A stretch of 64,000 nucleotides of DNA from Blautia sp. (GCA_017475035.1 JAFVGK010000156.1:49370-113369), one strand, 5' to 3'. Numbered from the stretch's first letter, positions 16,129-25,345 are shown. Numbers and translations are program-made. The notes: generated by a model from the sequence alone, not told the origin.

Positions 16129-17931
16129 ATGACAAAATCCTATCAAAAGGATTATCCCAGGCCTCAGCTGGTGAGAAGTCAATGGGAAAACCTGAACGGA
16201 ACCTGGGATTTTCTGTTTGACGATGAAGACAGGGGAGAAGCGGAAGAATGGTTTTTTTCCTTTCCGTCAGAAAACCTGAAGATCTGCGTTCCCTTTACAT
16301 ACGAAACTCCAAAAAGCGGCGTCGGTGATACCTCCCATCATAATACCGTGTGGTACCGTCGGACCTTTGACTGCCCGGATCTCGCAGCAGAGGGCAGGCG
16401 GCTGCTTCTCCATCTGGAAGGCTGTGATTTTGAAACCGATGTCTGGGTGAACGGCGACCGTGTCGGAAGCCATCGGGGCGGCTATGCCCGTTTTTCCTTT
16501 GACATTACGTCCTGCGTTGAAGAAGGAGAAAATGAACTGATCATCCGCGCGAAGGATTCCATGAGCATTGAGCAGCCCAGAGGCAAGCAGCGTTGGGCAA
16601 AGGACAATTACGGCTGCTGGTATGTTCAGACCACGGGCATCTGGAAAACCGTCTGGCTGGAAGAAACATCCTCTGTCTATCTGGCATCGCTGAAGGCGAC
16701 TCCGGATCTCATAAACGGCAGGATCAGGATGGAATACCGGATAGCCGGGAATAAAGCGGAAGCCGGATATCTGATTGAAACAGAGGTATCCTTTGCGGGA
16801 ACCGTGGTCGCAAAAAGCATCAGACAGATTACCCGGTCTTTCGTTCCGGATGATATCAGCATTGCAGCGCCGCAGGAAACGCCCTGGGGTGTTCATACCT
16901 GGACGCCGGATGCTCCGGAGCTGTATGATGTGCGTATCCGTATTCTGGATGGATCCTCGGTCCTGGATGAGGTATGGTCTTATTTCGGAATGAGGGAAAT
17001 CCGGATCGAAGAGGGAAACGTTCTGCTGAACGGAAGTCCTGTCTACCAGCGCCTGATCCTGGATCAGGGTTACTGGAAGGATTCCCATCTGACGCCTCCG
17101 GATGAGCAGGCGCTGATCGACGATATCGATAAGCTGCAGGCCATGGGCTATAATGGCGTCAGAAAGCACATGAAAATAGAAGATGAGAGATTTTTGTACT
17201 GGTGTGATGTGAAAGGCATGCTGGTGTGGAGCGAGATGGCTGCGGCATATGAGTTCACGGATGCGGCGGTGGAAGAGTTTACCCGTGAATGGCTGGAAAT
17301 CGTAAGACAGAATTACAGTCATCCCTGCATCATTACATGGACTCCTTTTAACGAATCCTGGGGCGTCCCCCGGATTAAATTTGACCGGAAGCAGCAGGAA
17401 TTCACGGAAGCGATTTATTATCTTACCCGATCCATTGATTCGATGCGGCCGATTATCACCAACGACGGCTGGGAACATACGATTTCCGATATTCTGACGC
17501 TTCATGATTATGAAGAGGACGGAGATGTGTTCTTTGACCGTTACGACGGCCACCTGGAAGAGATCGGGACCTGCCGCATTTATCACAGTGACTGGAAATC
17601 CGCTATGGCAGAAGGTTATGTCTATGACGGACAGCCCGTGATCATCAGCGAGTTCGGCGGGATAGCTTTTTCCGGAGGCTCTGAGGGAACCTGGGGATAC
17701 GGCAATACCGTTGATACGGAAGAAGCCTTCCTGGAACGCTTTGATAAAATCACCACAGCAATCAAAAAACTTCCGTATGTCTGCGGATACTGCTACACAC
17801 AGGTATCCGACGTTCAGCAGGAGATCAATGGCCTTTTGGATGCCGGACATCAGTATAAGATCGCGCCGGAGAAAATCCGGGAGGTCAACATGAGGGAAGT
17901 CGGTATTCGCAAAATGGGGAAAGCCCTGTAA
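16129..17931 (+). CDS. Glycoside hydrolase family 2 (beta-galactosidase/glucuronidase type)
   Basis: A 600-residue cytosolic enzyme without a signal peptide. An N-terminal jelly-roll sugar-binding domain (about 15-180: NLNGTWDFLF, VWVNGDRVGSHRGGYARFSFDI) is followed by an immunoglobulin-like domain and a TIM barrel from about 295. The acid/base lies in TPFNESWG (Glu409) and the nucleophile in IISEFGG (Glu508), as in GH2. Substrate is uncertain; I do not see the Asn-x-Lys motif used by glucuronidases, so a beta-galactoside or related glycan is more likely. Position at the end of the importer operon implies it cleaves the imported sugar. A hairpin terminator follows. Confidence 0.88.
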   Translation: MTKSYQKDYPRPQLVRSQWENLNGTWDFLFDDEDRGEAEEWFFSFPSENLKICVPFTYETPKSGVGDTSHHNTVWYRRTFDCPDLAAEGRRLLLHLEGCDFETDVWVNGDRVGSHRGGYARFSFDITSCVEEGENELIIRAKDSMSIEQPRGKQRWAKDNYGCWYVQTTGIWKTVWLEETSSVYLASLKATPDLINGRIRMEYRIAGNKAEAGYLIETEVSFAGTVVAKSIRQITRSFVPDDISIAAPQETPWGVHTWTPDAPELYDVRIRILDGSSVLDEVWSYFGMREIRIEEGNVLLNGSPVYQRLILDQGYWKDSHLTPPDEQALIDDIDKLQAMGYNGVRKHMKIEDERFLYWCDVKGMLVWSEMAAAYEFTDAAVEEFTREWLEIVRQNYSHPCIITWTPFNESWGVPRIKFDRKQQEFTEAIYYLTRSIDSMRPIITNDGWEHTISDILTLHDYEEDGDVFFDRYDGHLEEIGTCRIYHSDWKSAMAEGYVYDGQPVIISEFGGIAFSGGSEGTWGYGNTVDTEEAFLERFDKITTAIKKLPYVCGYCYTQVSDVQQEINGLLDAGHQYKIAPEKIREVNMREVGIRKMGKAL

Positions 17932-17943
17932 TGGTTCGACTAT

Positions 17944-17996
17944 AAAATCCCTGAGCATTGGCATTTCATATGTCAATACCCGGGGATTTTATTTTT
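17944..17996 (+). terminator. Terminator of the sugar operon
   Basis: AAAATCCC...GGGGATTTT followed by ATTTTT, 13 bp after the GH2 stop codon. Confidence 0.75.
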
Positions 17997-18031
17997 CCAT
18001 AACCTTCTTAAAGAAAGGAATGGTACTTATT

Positions 18032-18346
18032 ATGCCTCCGTTTACGATTTTTATGTTTATTTTTGCAGGCGCGATACTTCTCTACGCGATTGTTCTTGGC
18101 GTTACGAAGGATATCGGGATGCTGCCTTATAGGGCTCGGGCTTCAATCAGGAAAAAGAACAGAAAGAAATACCTGGGAGAGCTTGCCAAGGCGGTGGCTC
18201 TTGCTGCGATTGCTCCTGCGGTGTCGGGTATCGTCGGAATCCGGAGCGATTTCTGGGGATTGATTTCATTGGTGGTTATGCTGGTTGTGACCCTGTGGCT
18301 GGGACCAAAGATCATGAAGGATGTGAATGAGAAAGAGGATTCCTGA
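18032..18346 (+). CDS. Small membrane protein of unknown function
   Basis: A 104-residue protein with three hydrophobic helices (about 2-24, 48-65 and 72-92) separated by a strongly basic loop (RARASIRKKNRKKYLG). It ends in a charged tail. No family is recognised. An in-frame ATG at 18020 abuts the AAAGGA ribosome site, so the ATG at 18032 is preferred although its spacing is long. It lies alone between the sugar operon terminator and a broken MATE gene. Confidence 0.6.
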   Translation: MPPFTIFMFIFAGAILLYAIVLGVTKDIGMLPYRARASIRKKNRKKYLGELAKAVALAAIAPAVSGIVGIRSDFWGLISLVVMLVVTLWLGPKIMKDVNEKEDS

Positions 18347-18464
18347 GTTATTTTCTCTGTCCTTTCGCAGGATAGTTCAATGAAATCTTAGTATAGTTCA
18401 TTGTTTCCTCCTGTCCAAAGGTGTATGTTACAGTAATTATCTGAGGATAGGAAATTGATTTTGC

Positions 18465-18548
18465 TGCTTCGGCAGCTCAACAGCCGAAGAAATTAAATCG
18501 ATATCCGAAGAGATTGAGTCAACATACAAAACTTCGTTCTGGAGGAGG
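18465..18548 (+). repeat. Shine-Dalgarno repeat element, full copy (B)
   Basis: The hairpin CTTCGGC (18467-18473) / GCCGAAG (18483-18489) is followed by ATATCCGAAGAGATTGAGTC, AACATACAAAACTTCG and GGAGGAGG (18541-18548). The AGGAGG lies about 10 bp before the GTG start of the truncated MATE gene. Confidence 0.85.
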
Positions 18549-18558
18549 TTTTCAATTC

Positions 18559-18909
18559 GTGAAATCCCGGACAATGAATATGAGCCAGGGCAGGCCGCTG
18601 TATCTGCTGGCTGTGTTTGCCCTGCCGCTTCTGATAGGAAATCTGTTTCAACAGGCATATAACCTGGCAGATTCGGTCATTGTGGGCCGTTTTGTCGGGG
18701 CGGAAGCGCTGGCGGCTGTAGGCGCCACCGGTTCCGTATCTTTTTTGTCTTTCTCGTTCTGCAACGGCATCAGCAGCGGCGGCGGGATTATCACCGCCCA
18801 ATTTTACGGGGCGGATGATACGAATAAGGTGAAACAGGGGATTGCCAATTCCGCGTATATTATCATATGTATTTTTTCCATTTTTTTCTCTTATCGTTAT
18901 ATTGAATAG
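18559..18909 (+). pseudogene. Truncated MATE transporter, N-terminal fragment
   Basis: From GTG 18559 the frame gives 116 residues that match only the first three helices of a MATE transporter (LYLLAVFALPLLIGNLFQQA, DSVIVGRFVGAEALAAVGAT, SSGGGIITAQFYGADD). The frame then ends in SYRYIE and a stop. MATE proteins need about 450 residues, so this cannot be a working transporter. After 28 bp the sequence enters the 3' end of an intact, oppositely oriented MATE gene, which suggests that the missing 3' part was lost in a rearrangement at about 18900-18937. It still has a repeat-derived ribosome site and may be translated. Confidence 0.85.
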
Positions 18910-18936
18910 TCTTCCAGAGATATGATGCCTGCAACA

Positions 18937-20334
18937 TCAAAGATCACCGATATTCATTTGCCTTTTCCTGCGCTGCCGGAAGTAGTAGGAGACTTCTGTC
19001 AGGCAGCAGGCTGTCCAGCCGACAGGATAACCAAGTCCTACCAGCAAAGGAGTGTTGGCGATGTAATGTGTAACGGTAAACAGGTAGATCTGCCGGATCA
19101 CTACGAAGCAGGCCAGCATAATGATCATCGGTCCTTTCGCGTCGCCGAAGCCTCTGAGTGCTCCGGCAAGGACATGATTGACACAGTTGAACAACAGGAA
19201 GGCTGTATTTGCCCTCAGGAACAGCACGCCGTATTCGATCACTGCCGCATCCGAGGTAAAGAGTCCGACGGAAGGGGCGGCAAAGATCATGAGAAAAGCC
19301 GCGATACCGCTGGTAATGAAAAGGCACAGCAGGATGGCCCGGACGGTTCCCTGATCAGCCCTCTTTTTCTGTCCTGCGCCGATATTCTGGCTGACAAAGG
19401 AGGTTGCGGCCATGGACATGCTTTGCATGGGCAGCATGATAAACTGATCCAGTTTATTATAGCAGCTCCATCCTGCCATACAGCCGGAACCGAAATAATT
19501 GACATAGGACTGCACGAAGATGTTGGAGAAAGCGGTCAGCACAGACTGTATGGCTGCGGGAAGACCTACCGAGAAAATCTTTTTCAGTATCTTCCGGTTT
19601 ATGTGCAGGTCCTTCCAGATCAGGCGGTAGACCTCACGGGTTCTCGTAAGCAGGGTCAGGATCAGGACGGCCGAGACCATCTGGGAGATGATGGTTGCGT
19701 AAGCGACGCCGGCAATCCCTGCCTTGAGCGCCAGCACAAAAAACAGGTCAAGAAAGATATTCAGAATGCTGGTCAGAATCAGGAACATCAGCGGGATGGC
19801 AGTATTTCCGACAGCCCGCAGAATCCCGCTGCCGATATTATAGATCAGAAGTCCTGCGATTCCTCCGATATAGATCGTCAGATAGACCACGGCATCGTCA
19901 AAGACATCCTTCGGCGTGGACATAAAGCGCAGCATAGGCCGTACTCCCATGATCCCCAGGAAAGTAAAAAGAATGCTTAAAATCAGAGTAGTGGCAATGG
20001 TAGTCTCCACCGCGCTGTGAAGCTGCTTCATGTCATGCGCTCCGAAATACCGGCTGATCACGACACCGGCGCCGATGGAAAAGCCGTTAAAAAAGAAAAC
20101 CAGCATATTGACAATCATGGTGGTTGAGCCTACGGCAGCCAGGGCTTCCTTTCCCACAAAATTGCCGACAACCATGACATCGACGGTGTTATAAAGCATT
20201 TGAAAGATATTGCCGACCATCAGCGGCAGTGAAAACAAAAGGAGCTGTTTGATGATAGAGCCTTGCGTCATGTCCCGGGCAGCGCTGCCCTTTTTAAACC
20301 AGTCAAATCTGATTGAAGATGCTGCTTTTTCCAT
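18937..20334 (-). CDS. MATE family multidrug/cation antiporter
   Basis: A 465-residue polytopic membrane protein with both MATE halves: LLLFSLPLMVGNIFQMLYNTVD (about 30-50) and GLPAAIQSVLTAFSNIFVQSYVN (about 255-277). The ATG at 20334 has GGAAAGG upstream; an in-frame ATG 75 bp earlier lies within a repetitive leader and is not preferred. It is convergent with the truncated MATE fragment. The leader contains three 12-bp repeats spaced about 22 bp, which could be operators for a drug-responsive regulator. The substrate is unknown. Confidence 0.92.
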   Translation of the reverse strand: MEKAASSIRFDWFKKGSAARDMTQGSIIKQLLLFSLPLMVGNIFQMLYNTVDVMVVGNFVGKEALAAVGSTTMIVNMLVFFFNGFSIGAGVVISRYFGAHDMKQLHSAVETTIATTLILSILFTFLGIMGVRPMLRFMSTPKDVFDDAVVYLTIYIGGIAGLLIYNIGSGILRAVGNTAIPLMFLILTSILNIFLDLFFVLALKAGIAGVAYATIISQMVSAVLILTLLTRTREVYRLIWKDLHINRKILKKIFSVGLPAAIQSVLTAFSNIFVQSYVNYFGSGCMAGWSCYNKLDQFIMLPMQSMSMAATSFVSQNIGAGQKKRADQGTVRAILLCLFITSGIAAFLMIFAAPSVGLFTSDAAVIEYGVLFLRANTAFLLFNCVNHVLAGALRGFGDAKGPMIIMLACFVVIRQIYLFTVTHYIANTPLLVGLGYPVGWTACCLTEVSYYFRQRRKRQMNIGDL

Positions 20335-20373
20335 ATTTATGCCTTTCCATGATAATAATTGCCCGGTTCTTTC

Positions 20374-20431
20374 AGAAAACAGACCGTCTCTATTTAGAAA
20401 ACAGACCATCCTGATTTTAGAAAACAGATCG
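20374..20431 (-). promoter_or_regulatory. Three phased 12-bp repeats upstream of MATE gene
   Basis: AGAAAACAGACC, AGAAAACAGACC and AGAAAACAGATC start at 20374, 20396 and 20419 (plus strand), spaced 22 and 23 bp, about two helical turns. They lie 40-100 bp upstream of the MATE start on the minus strand, where an operator would be expected. Confidence 0.5.
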
Positions 20432-20450
20432 TTTTGATTTTTGAATACAG

Positions 20451-20743
20451 GAACTCACTTTACGGGGAACCGTATTATTTATTCTGTTTTGAGCAGTATA
20501 GCACTTTTTTCCAATACGGTATAGTAAAGATTTTATTTTTATGATATTCTTTGAAGGGATTGACGACAGTCGGAATTCATCTGAAAACCGGGAATTGTCT
20601 GGTTTTCCGGTCAGCAGCCCTGGAATTCAGAAAGAGGGATCTCTGACGGACGAATAGCCGGCTGGCGAGGATAAAAAGAAAGGAAGTGTCTACGATTTGG
20701 TAAAACCATTCAGAAACAGGATTGGAAAGAAAGGCGGTTTGAC
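20451..20743. other. Intergenic region between divergent membrane-protein genes
   Basis: No gene, tRNA or strong terminator is seen. It should hold the promoters of the divergent MATE and 20744 genes. AGTATA near 20493 read on the minus strand gives a TATACT box, but I do not find a matching -35. An AAAGGCGG ribosome site closes the region. Confidence 0.4.
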
Positions 20744-21343
20744 TTGAAAGATAAAATGATTGTCATTGGTTACTTCATTGCTGCGGTCATGGTTTTTGCA
20801 TCCTGGTTTACGATGTTTTCAGGCCATGATACGTCATCTGTACTGTCGATCAGAGGAATCCGGGCTTTGCAGTATTATACCGTAGACTCGAACCTTTTCA
20901 TGGGAGTGGCCGCCCTGGTTTATATTTTTTCAGGGAAAACACCCTTTTCAAAGGTTCTGGTGTTATGCGGTACGGCTGTTGTCTGCCTTACCTTTCTTAC
21001 CGTCGTATGCTATTTAGGACCGGTGATGGGGTATACGCGGATGTTTACGGGTTCCAATCTGTACATGCATATGATCGTCCCCATACTTTCTGCAGCCCTT
21101 CTGATCTGTAACGCAGGGAGTACCGGCCTTCCTTTATCATCGGCATGCCTGGCGGGACTTCCTACGGCGGTCTATGCCGTATTCTATATCCGGAATGTGA
21201 TAAAAAACGGATCGGAGAAGGATTGGTACGGACTTGCAAAGGGAGGGCCAAAGACATATCTGCCGATCTGCCTTGGGTTTATAGGGATCACGATCCTGAT
21301 CGCTGCGATTCTTTGGCTGATCTCAGGAGGAAGATCACGTTAA
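20744..21343 (+). CDS. Polytopic membrane protein (Pr6Pr-like), unknown function
   Basis: A 199-residue protein with about six hydrophobic helices (for example VIGYFIAAVMVFASWFTMF and ICLGFIGITILIAAILWLI). The pattern RALQYYTVDSNLF and VTTY-type core resemble a group called Pr6Pr family membrane proteins, whose function is not known. Translation likely starts at TTG 20744, 6 bp after AAAGGCGG; an ATG at 20756 is an alternative but is 18 bp from that site. It is followed by a PAP2 phosphatase gene in the same direction, 73 bp away. Confidence 0.6.
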   Translation: MKDKMIVIGYFIAAVMVFASWFTMFSGHDTSSVLSIRGIRALQYYTVDSNLFMGVAALVYIFSGKTPFSKVLVLCGTAVVCLTFLTVVCYLGPVMGYTRMFTGSNLYMHMIVPILSAALLICNAGSTGLPLSSACLAGLPTAVYAVFYIRNVIKNGSEKDWYGLAKGGPKTYLPICLGFIGITILIAAILWLISGGRSR

Positions 21344-21416
21344 TCCGGGTTTTTTCATGTATCATAACTTATAAAATGAGGTACCATCTGTAAATAAATC
21401 GGAAAGGATAACGAAT

Positions 21417-22361
21417 ATGGATATTAATTATTTATTATTTTTGCAGAACTTCAGAAACAGCATTCACGATGCCTGGACGCCTTTTATGGAATGGATCAGC
21501 CATTTTGCCGTGGCTTATCTTCTGATCATCCCGACCTTCATTTACTGGTGCATGGACAAGAAAAAAGGACTTTACACATTGGCGTCCGCGTCCGTCAGTA
21601 TCGCCGTAAATGCCACATTAAAGCTGACTGCCTGCATCTACAGGCCGTGGATCCGTGACGCACGGGTGGTTCCGGCCGGGGACGCGATTACGGAAGCGAC
21701 GGGATATTCTTTCCCGAGCGGCCATACCACAACGGCGACGCCTCTTTATGGCGGAATTGCGGTTTCATACGGAAAAAAGAAAAAATGGATTGCCCTGATC
21801 TGCATCCTGCTGATTCTTGTGACCGGATTCTCACGTAATTATCTGGGCGTGCATACTCCGCAGGACGTTGGCGTCGGTCTTCTCATTGGCAGCGCCTCGC
21901 TGTATTTCATGTATAAGCTGTTTCGGCATCTGGAGGCGCATCCGGAAAAAGAAAACATATGGCTTCTGGCGGGACTGATTTTCAGCATCGCGGCAATTAT
22001 TTATATTTCCGTCAAACCATATCCGATGGAATATGCAGACGGAAAGCTTCTGGTCGATCCGCAGAGGATGATGAGGGATGGTTTTAAGGATATCGGGATG
22101 CTCGGAGCTTTTTGCATTTCCAGATTTCTGGAGAAGAGCTTTATCAGATTCCGGGCGCCGGGATTTAACGTGAAAGGAATTCTGATTTCTGCTGCAGGAG
22201 TTGTTCCCCTGTTTTTGATTACAAAATTACTGCCGAATCCTTTGACTTCGCTTTTCGGTTCCCATTTCGGCGCAATGATTTCCCAGGCTGTTTTAATCTT
22301 TTTCATCATTTTCCTCTGGCCTGCAGTAATCAGACTGCTGACCGGAGCGAAGGAAGCTTGA
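21417..22361 (+). CDS. PAP2 superfamily membrane phosphatase
   Basis: A 314-residue integral membrane phosphatase. The three-part active site of the PAP2 family is present: K-x6-RP at residues 69-77 (KLTACIYRP), PSGH at 100-103, and SR-x5-H at 139-146 (SRNYLGVH). Such enzymes dephosphorylate lipid phosphates such as phosphatidic acid or undecaprenyl pyrophosphate on the outer leaflet. The C-terminal 150 residues add further helices (IFSIAAIIYISV, AVLIFFIIFLWPAVI), making it longer than minimal PAP2 proteins. A strong shared terminator follows. Confidence 0.9.
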   Translation: MDINYLLFLQNFRNSIHDAWTPFMEWISHFAVAYLLIIPTFIYWCMDKKKGLYTLASASVSIAVNATLKLTACIYRPWIRDARVVPAGDAITEATGYSFPSGHTTTATPLYGGIAVSYGKKKKWIALICILLILVTGFSRNYLGVHTPQDVGVGLLIGSASLYFMYKLFRHLEAHPEKENIWLLAGLIFSIAAIIYISVKPYPMEYADGKLLVDPQRMMRDGFKDIGMLGAFCISRFLEKSFIRFRAPGFNVKGILISAAGVVPLFLITKLLPNPLTSLFGSHFGAMISQAVLIFFIIFLWPAVIRLLTGAKEA

Positions 22362-22407
22362 ATGGATCAGAGCTGATCTTAACGGCAGCCGTTTCGTTAC
22401 CGGGTAT

Positions 22408-22447
22408 AAAAGACAGCCCCCACGCTTTTGCGCGGGGGCTGTCTTTT
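22408..22447. terminator. Bidirectional terminator
   Basis: AAAAGACAGCCCCCACGC / GCGGGGGCTGTCTTTT, G+C-rich with A-run and T-run on opposite sides. It serves the PAP2 gene (plus) and the DUF4349 gene (minus). Confidence 0.9.
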
Positions 22448-22495
22448 ACTGCTGCGTTTTTTTCTGTCTGTTGCTGAAGAGAAACGCAGAAAATG

Positions 22496-23617
22496 TCACT
22501 CAGCAGTTTTTTTTTCTTCGGATACCTCAGCTTCTGACAGAGCTTCAGTCATACCTTTCTTTCCCTTTCTTCGCTTCTCCCCGGGCTTTTTCTCCTTCCG
22601 AATACTTTTTATGATTTTTCTGATGATAACAATCATAAGCCAGATCAGCAGGAAGAATACGATGACATCAAGGAAATTGCCCGCCAGCCAGATGCAGAAA
22701 TTCTGAACTCCTTCTTTGAACTGATATAAGCCGTCAGAGAAGGATTTCTGTATTTTTTCAGAGAAAGTGGCTGCCTCCGGCCTGGAGTAGATGCCGACTT
22801 CTCTGATATTGATGCTGACCGTAGAATAGGCGACATCTGTGTCCATATCAGAGAGACTGTTGCGGTACTGTTTCAGGTATCCCTGCACTTCTGAAAGCCT
22901 GGCCTCAATCTCAAGCATATCGGATACACGCGTGGCATCCTCCATCATGTCCAGGAGCCGTCTCTCCTGAATCTCGTAGGATTCAATCGTTGTCGCGACC
23001 TCGGAGTACCGTCTGCTGATGTTTTCGACATTGACAGAACGGTCTGTAACTTTGGAGCTTTCTCCCTCTACGCCATCCAGGAATTCGTAAAACCTTGCGG
23101 AAGGGATCCTTGCCCGGATATAAGAGTGGAGGGTGGAAGAGGATTTCCTGTACCCTTCCAGATACCAGCCATAAGAATCATCGGAATCATTTTCCGTTTC
23201 GATAAAGCCGCCCATCTCGTTGATGGTTCGTTTGATCCGCGTCAAGGTGGAAGAGAAGTCTGTCGTTTCTACAGACAGATTGCCGGTATAAATCAGTTTT
23301 TCAGCAAGGATCCTGCCTGTATCCTCGGAAGAGGGAGGCACCGTTGTTTCGCTGCCGGCTGAAAAGGAAGAAGAACCGCTGTCGAAGCTGACGTCATCTT
23401 CATACTCATATTCGTCTTCGTCAAAATACATTTCCTCTGCGGCGGAGGAATATACGGGTGCTGCGGACTTTGCCGATGCGTACCCGAGAGAACCATCTGT
23501 ATAGCCATACTCCTGTGTGACGGACCGATTTGCCGCCCCCGCGCCACAGCCGGCGAGAGAGAAGCAAAGAACAAGAGCCAGGATACGGACGGGGAAATAA
23601 GATCTGTTGGTTTTCAT
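22496..23617 (-). CDS. DUF4349 lipoprotein
   Basis: A 373-residue membrane lipoprotein. The signal sequence has a lipobox (FSLAGCG), so Cys near residue 24 should be acylated. An acidic low-complexity segment (FDEDEYEYEDD, Ser-rich) precedes the DUF4349 core (about 95-300: LIYTGNLSVETTDF, GGFIETEND, YIRARIPSARFYEFLDGV, coiled-coil SEVATTIESYEIQERRLLDMM). A C-terminal helix (FLDVIVFFLLIWLMIVIIRKII) and a basic tail end the protein. Function is unknown; the layout suggests two membrane attachments with an external coiled coil. The ribosome site AAGGAGGG comes from a repeat element. Confidence 0.88.
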   Translation of the reverse strand: MKTNRSYFPVRILALVLCFSLAGCGAGAANRSVTQEYGYTDGSLGYASAKSAAPVYSSAAEEMYFDEDEYEYEDDVSFDSGSSSFSAGSETTVPPSSEDTGRILAEKLIYTGNLSVETTDFSSTLTRIKRTINEMGGFIETENDSDDSYGWYLEGYRKSSSTLHSYIRARIPSARFYEFLDGVEGESSKVTDRSVNVENISRRYSEVATTIESYEIQERRLLDMMEDATRVSDMLEIEARLSEVQGYLKQYRNSLSDMDTDVAYSTVSINIREVGIYSRPEAATFSEKIQKSFSDGLYQFKEGVQNFCIWLAGNFLDVIVFFLLIWLMIVIIRKIIKSIRKEKKPGEKRRKGKKGMTEALSEAEVSEEKKTAE

Positions 23618-23622
23618 GGGGA

Positions 23623-23699
23623 CCCTCCTTTCAAAACGAAGTCTGGTACGTTGATTCAACGTTTTCGGATGACGATTATTGCTTTGGCAGCCGGACTTC
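23623..23699 (-). repeat. Shine-Dalgarno repeat element (C), upstream of DUF4349 gene
   Basis: On the minus strand: CTGCCAAAGCAATAATCG, TCATCCGAAAACGTTGAATC, AACGTACCAGACTTCGTTTT, AAGGAGGG. The 3' hairpin arm CTGCCAAAG is present but the 5' arm is decayed. Its ribosome site is used by the DUF4349 gene. Confidence 0.82.
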
Positions 23700-23766
23700 T
23701 GAACCTTCTCAGTTTAAGTACGAATGAGGAAAGACAGTTTTATGGCTTTTGAAACTCTTGTTTGCA

Positions 23767-23795
23767 TTGACAAAACACATGCTCCTTATTATACT
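23767..23795 (+). promoter_or_regulatory. Sigma-A-type promoter for the 23884 gene
   Basis: TTGACA (23767-23772), 17-bp spacer, TATACT (23790-23795); transcription would start about 80 bp before the start codon. Confidence 0.7.
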
Positions 23796-23883
23796 TTATA
23801 GTAAAATTAAACAGAAATCAAGCGCTTTTTGTTCCTGCGATTATACAAAAAGTTGATTTGCGAGGTTAAGAGGGATATGCTTT

Positions 23884-25317
23884 ATGAAATATGATTTCCG
23901 GGGAGTTTTTTTAATTTGTGCCGTACTTTCTTTTGCTATGGCGGGATCACAGATTGGAAATATGTCACCTGGCGATGGACAGCACTCCGATGAAGGCAAA
24001 GGGCACGGTTTCGTCTGCCTTTGTCCTGCTTCGGTTCATACGGTGTATGGAGCGGAAACAGTTCCGGAAGAAACAGATTTGATAGTTCAGAGGGAAGAGG
24101 AAAAGAATCAGGTTTCCCCTGAGGAAGAGGAAAAAAGCCAGATGAGAGATACACAAGGAGAGAAAGCAGAGAGTTACAGGGCAGAGGCGGTAATGGCTGA
24201 TCTGAACGGAGTATATGAAGCTGTTTATCTCGGCGTTGAACATTACGGAGAGGAGACTGTCAATAAAGACACGAAAGATTCATTTCATTATCGTTTTTAC
24301 ATTGACGGAGCCGGATATTCCCTGAAGGTTGATAATGGTAAGAAAAATGAAGAAGGTGACTATGATTATCCGATCCAGAACCGGTTAAAGGAAAATTACG
24401 GCTATGAAGTCTCGATAGAAAACGGAACCATTCTGTCTGTTACGGAATTACCGGCAGAAGACAATTGTTACACGCCCTGTGTGAAAGGAATTCCCGGAAA
24501 ACATACGGTATTGAATTTCCTGAAGACGGCTATGGAGCCGGCCGGAACAGCTCTCTATATTTATGGAGGCGGCTGGGACTGGCAGGATGCGGGCAGCGCC
24601 GTTCAGGCAAGAACCCTGGGCGTGTCTCCGGATTGGGTGAGATTTTTTAAGGAGCAGGATGTGAATTTCACCTTTAAGGAAAAAGACGGAAAAGAAGAAA
24701 ATGCGGATCCCTGCAGCAGCTTTTATCCCTACGGAGAGTATAACGAATATTATTACGCCGGCTTGGACTGCTCCGGCTTTGTCGGGTGGGCTGTCTATAA
24801 TACCCTGGAAACGGATAACGGCAGGAAAGGCTATGTCCAGAGCGCATCCGTCATGGCAAAAAGGCTTTCCGAAATGGGATTTGGAGAATGTACCCGGAAC
24901 ATTGAGACGCAGGACGGAAAATATGACCTGCATCCCGGCGATGTTGTGAGCATCAACGGTCATGTATGGATTTCCCTGGGGACATGTCAGGACGGAAGTA
25001 TTGTAATACTTCACAGCACGCCTGCTCCCAGCCGGACCGGACAGCCGGGCGGCGGCGTGGAAATCAGCGCGGTCGGAGAATCGGCCTCCTGTGAGGCGTA
25101 TCTGCTTGCCGATCGGTATATGTCAGAGTATTATCCGGAATGGTACGAAAGATACCCTGTCCTGTTGGCGGATCCGGACAGATATCTGATTTTTGAGAAA
25201 GAAAAAAACGGCAGGTTTTCGTGGAACACAAAAGAAGGACAGGGGTTCCGGGATCCGGACGGTATTCAGAAAATGACGGCAGAAGAGGCTTTGAAGCTGA
25301 TCTTCGATGTGAAATAA
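23884..25317 (+). CDS. NlpC/P60-type cell-wall peptidase-like secreted protein
   Basis: A 477-residue protein. An N-terminal hydrophobic segment (GVFLICAVLSFAMAGS) is a signal peptide or anchor, followed by a Glu/Lys/Gln-rich linker to about residue 105. The middle part (110-290) is unrecognised. The C-terminal third has the NlpC/P60 cysteine-peptidase layout: GLDCSGFVGWAV with Cys296 as probable nucleophile and GDVVSINGHVWISLG with His360. A peptidoglycan hydrolase role is inferred from family knowledge. A promoter lies 90 bp upstream and a strong hairpin terminator follows, so it is a single-gene unit. Confidence 0.82.
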   Translation: MKYDFRGVFLICAVLSFAMAGSQIGNMSPGDGQHSDEGKGHGFVCLCPASVHTVYGAETVPEETDLIVQREEEKNQVSPEEEEKSQMRDTQGEKAESYRAEAVMADLNGVYEAVYLGVEHYGEETVNKDTKDSFHYRFYIDGAGYSLKVDNGKKNEEGDYDYPIQNRLKENYGYEVSIENGTILSVTELPAEDNCYTPCVKGIPGKHTVLNFLKTAMEPAGTALYIYGGGWDWQDAGSAVQARTLGVSPDWVRFFKEQDVNFTFKEKDGKEENADPCSSFYPYGEYNEYYYAGLDCSGFVGWAVYNTLETDNGRKGYVQSASVMAKRLSEMGFGECTRNIETQDGKYDLHPGDVVSINGHVWISLGTCQDGSIVILHSTPAPSRTGQPGGGVEISAVGESASCEAYLLADRYMSEYYPEWYERYPVLLADPDRYLIFEKEKNGRFSWNTKEGQGFRDPDGIQKMTAEEALKLIFDVK

Positions 25318-25345
25318 AATAATAACGATGTGATTTTGATATATT

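Noticed and set aside
16267-17976. 569-codon open frame on the minus strand
   Set aside because: It lies opposite the GH2 gene, which has clear catalytic motifs; the frame is a shadow.
18922-19980. 352-codon open frame on the plus strand
   Set aside because: It is antisense to the intact MATE gene; its composition (many His, Gln, Asp) is that of a shadow frame.
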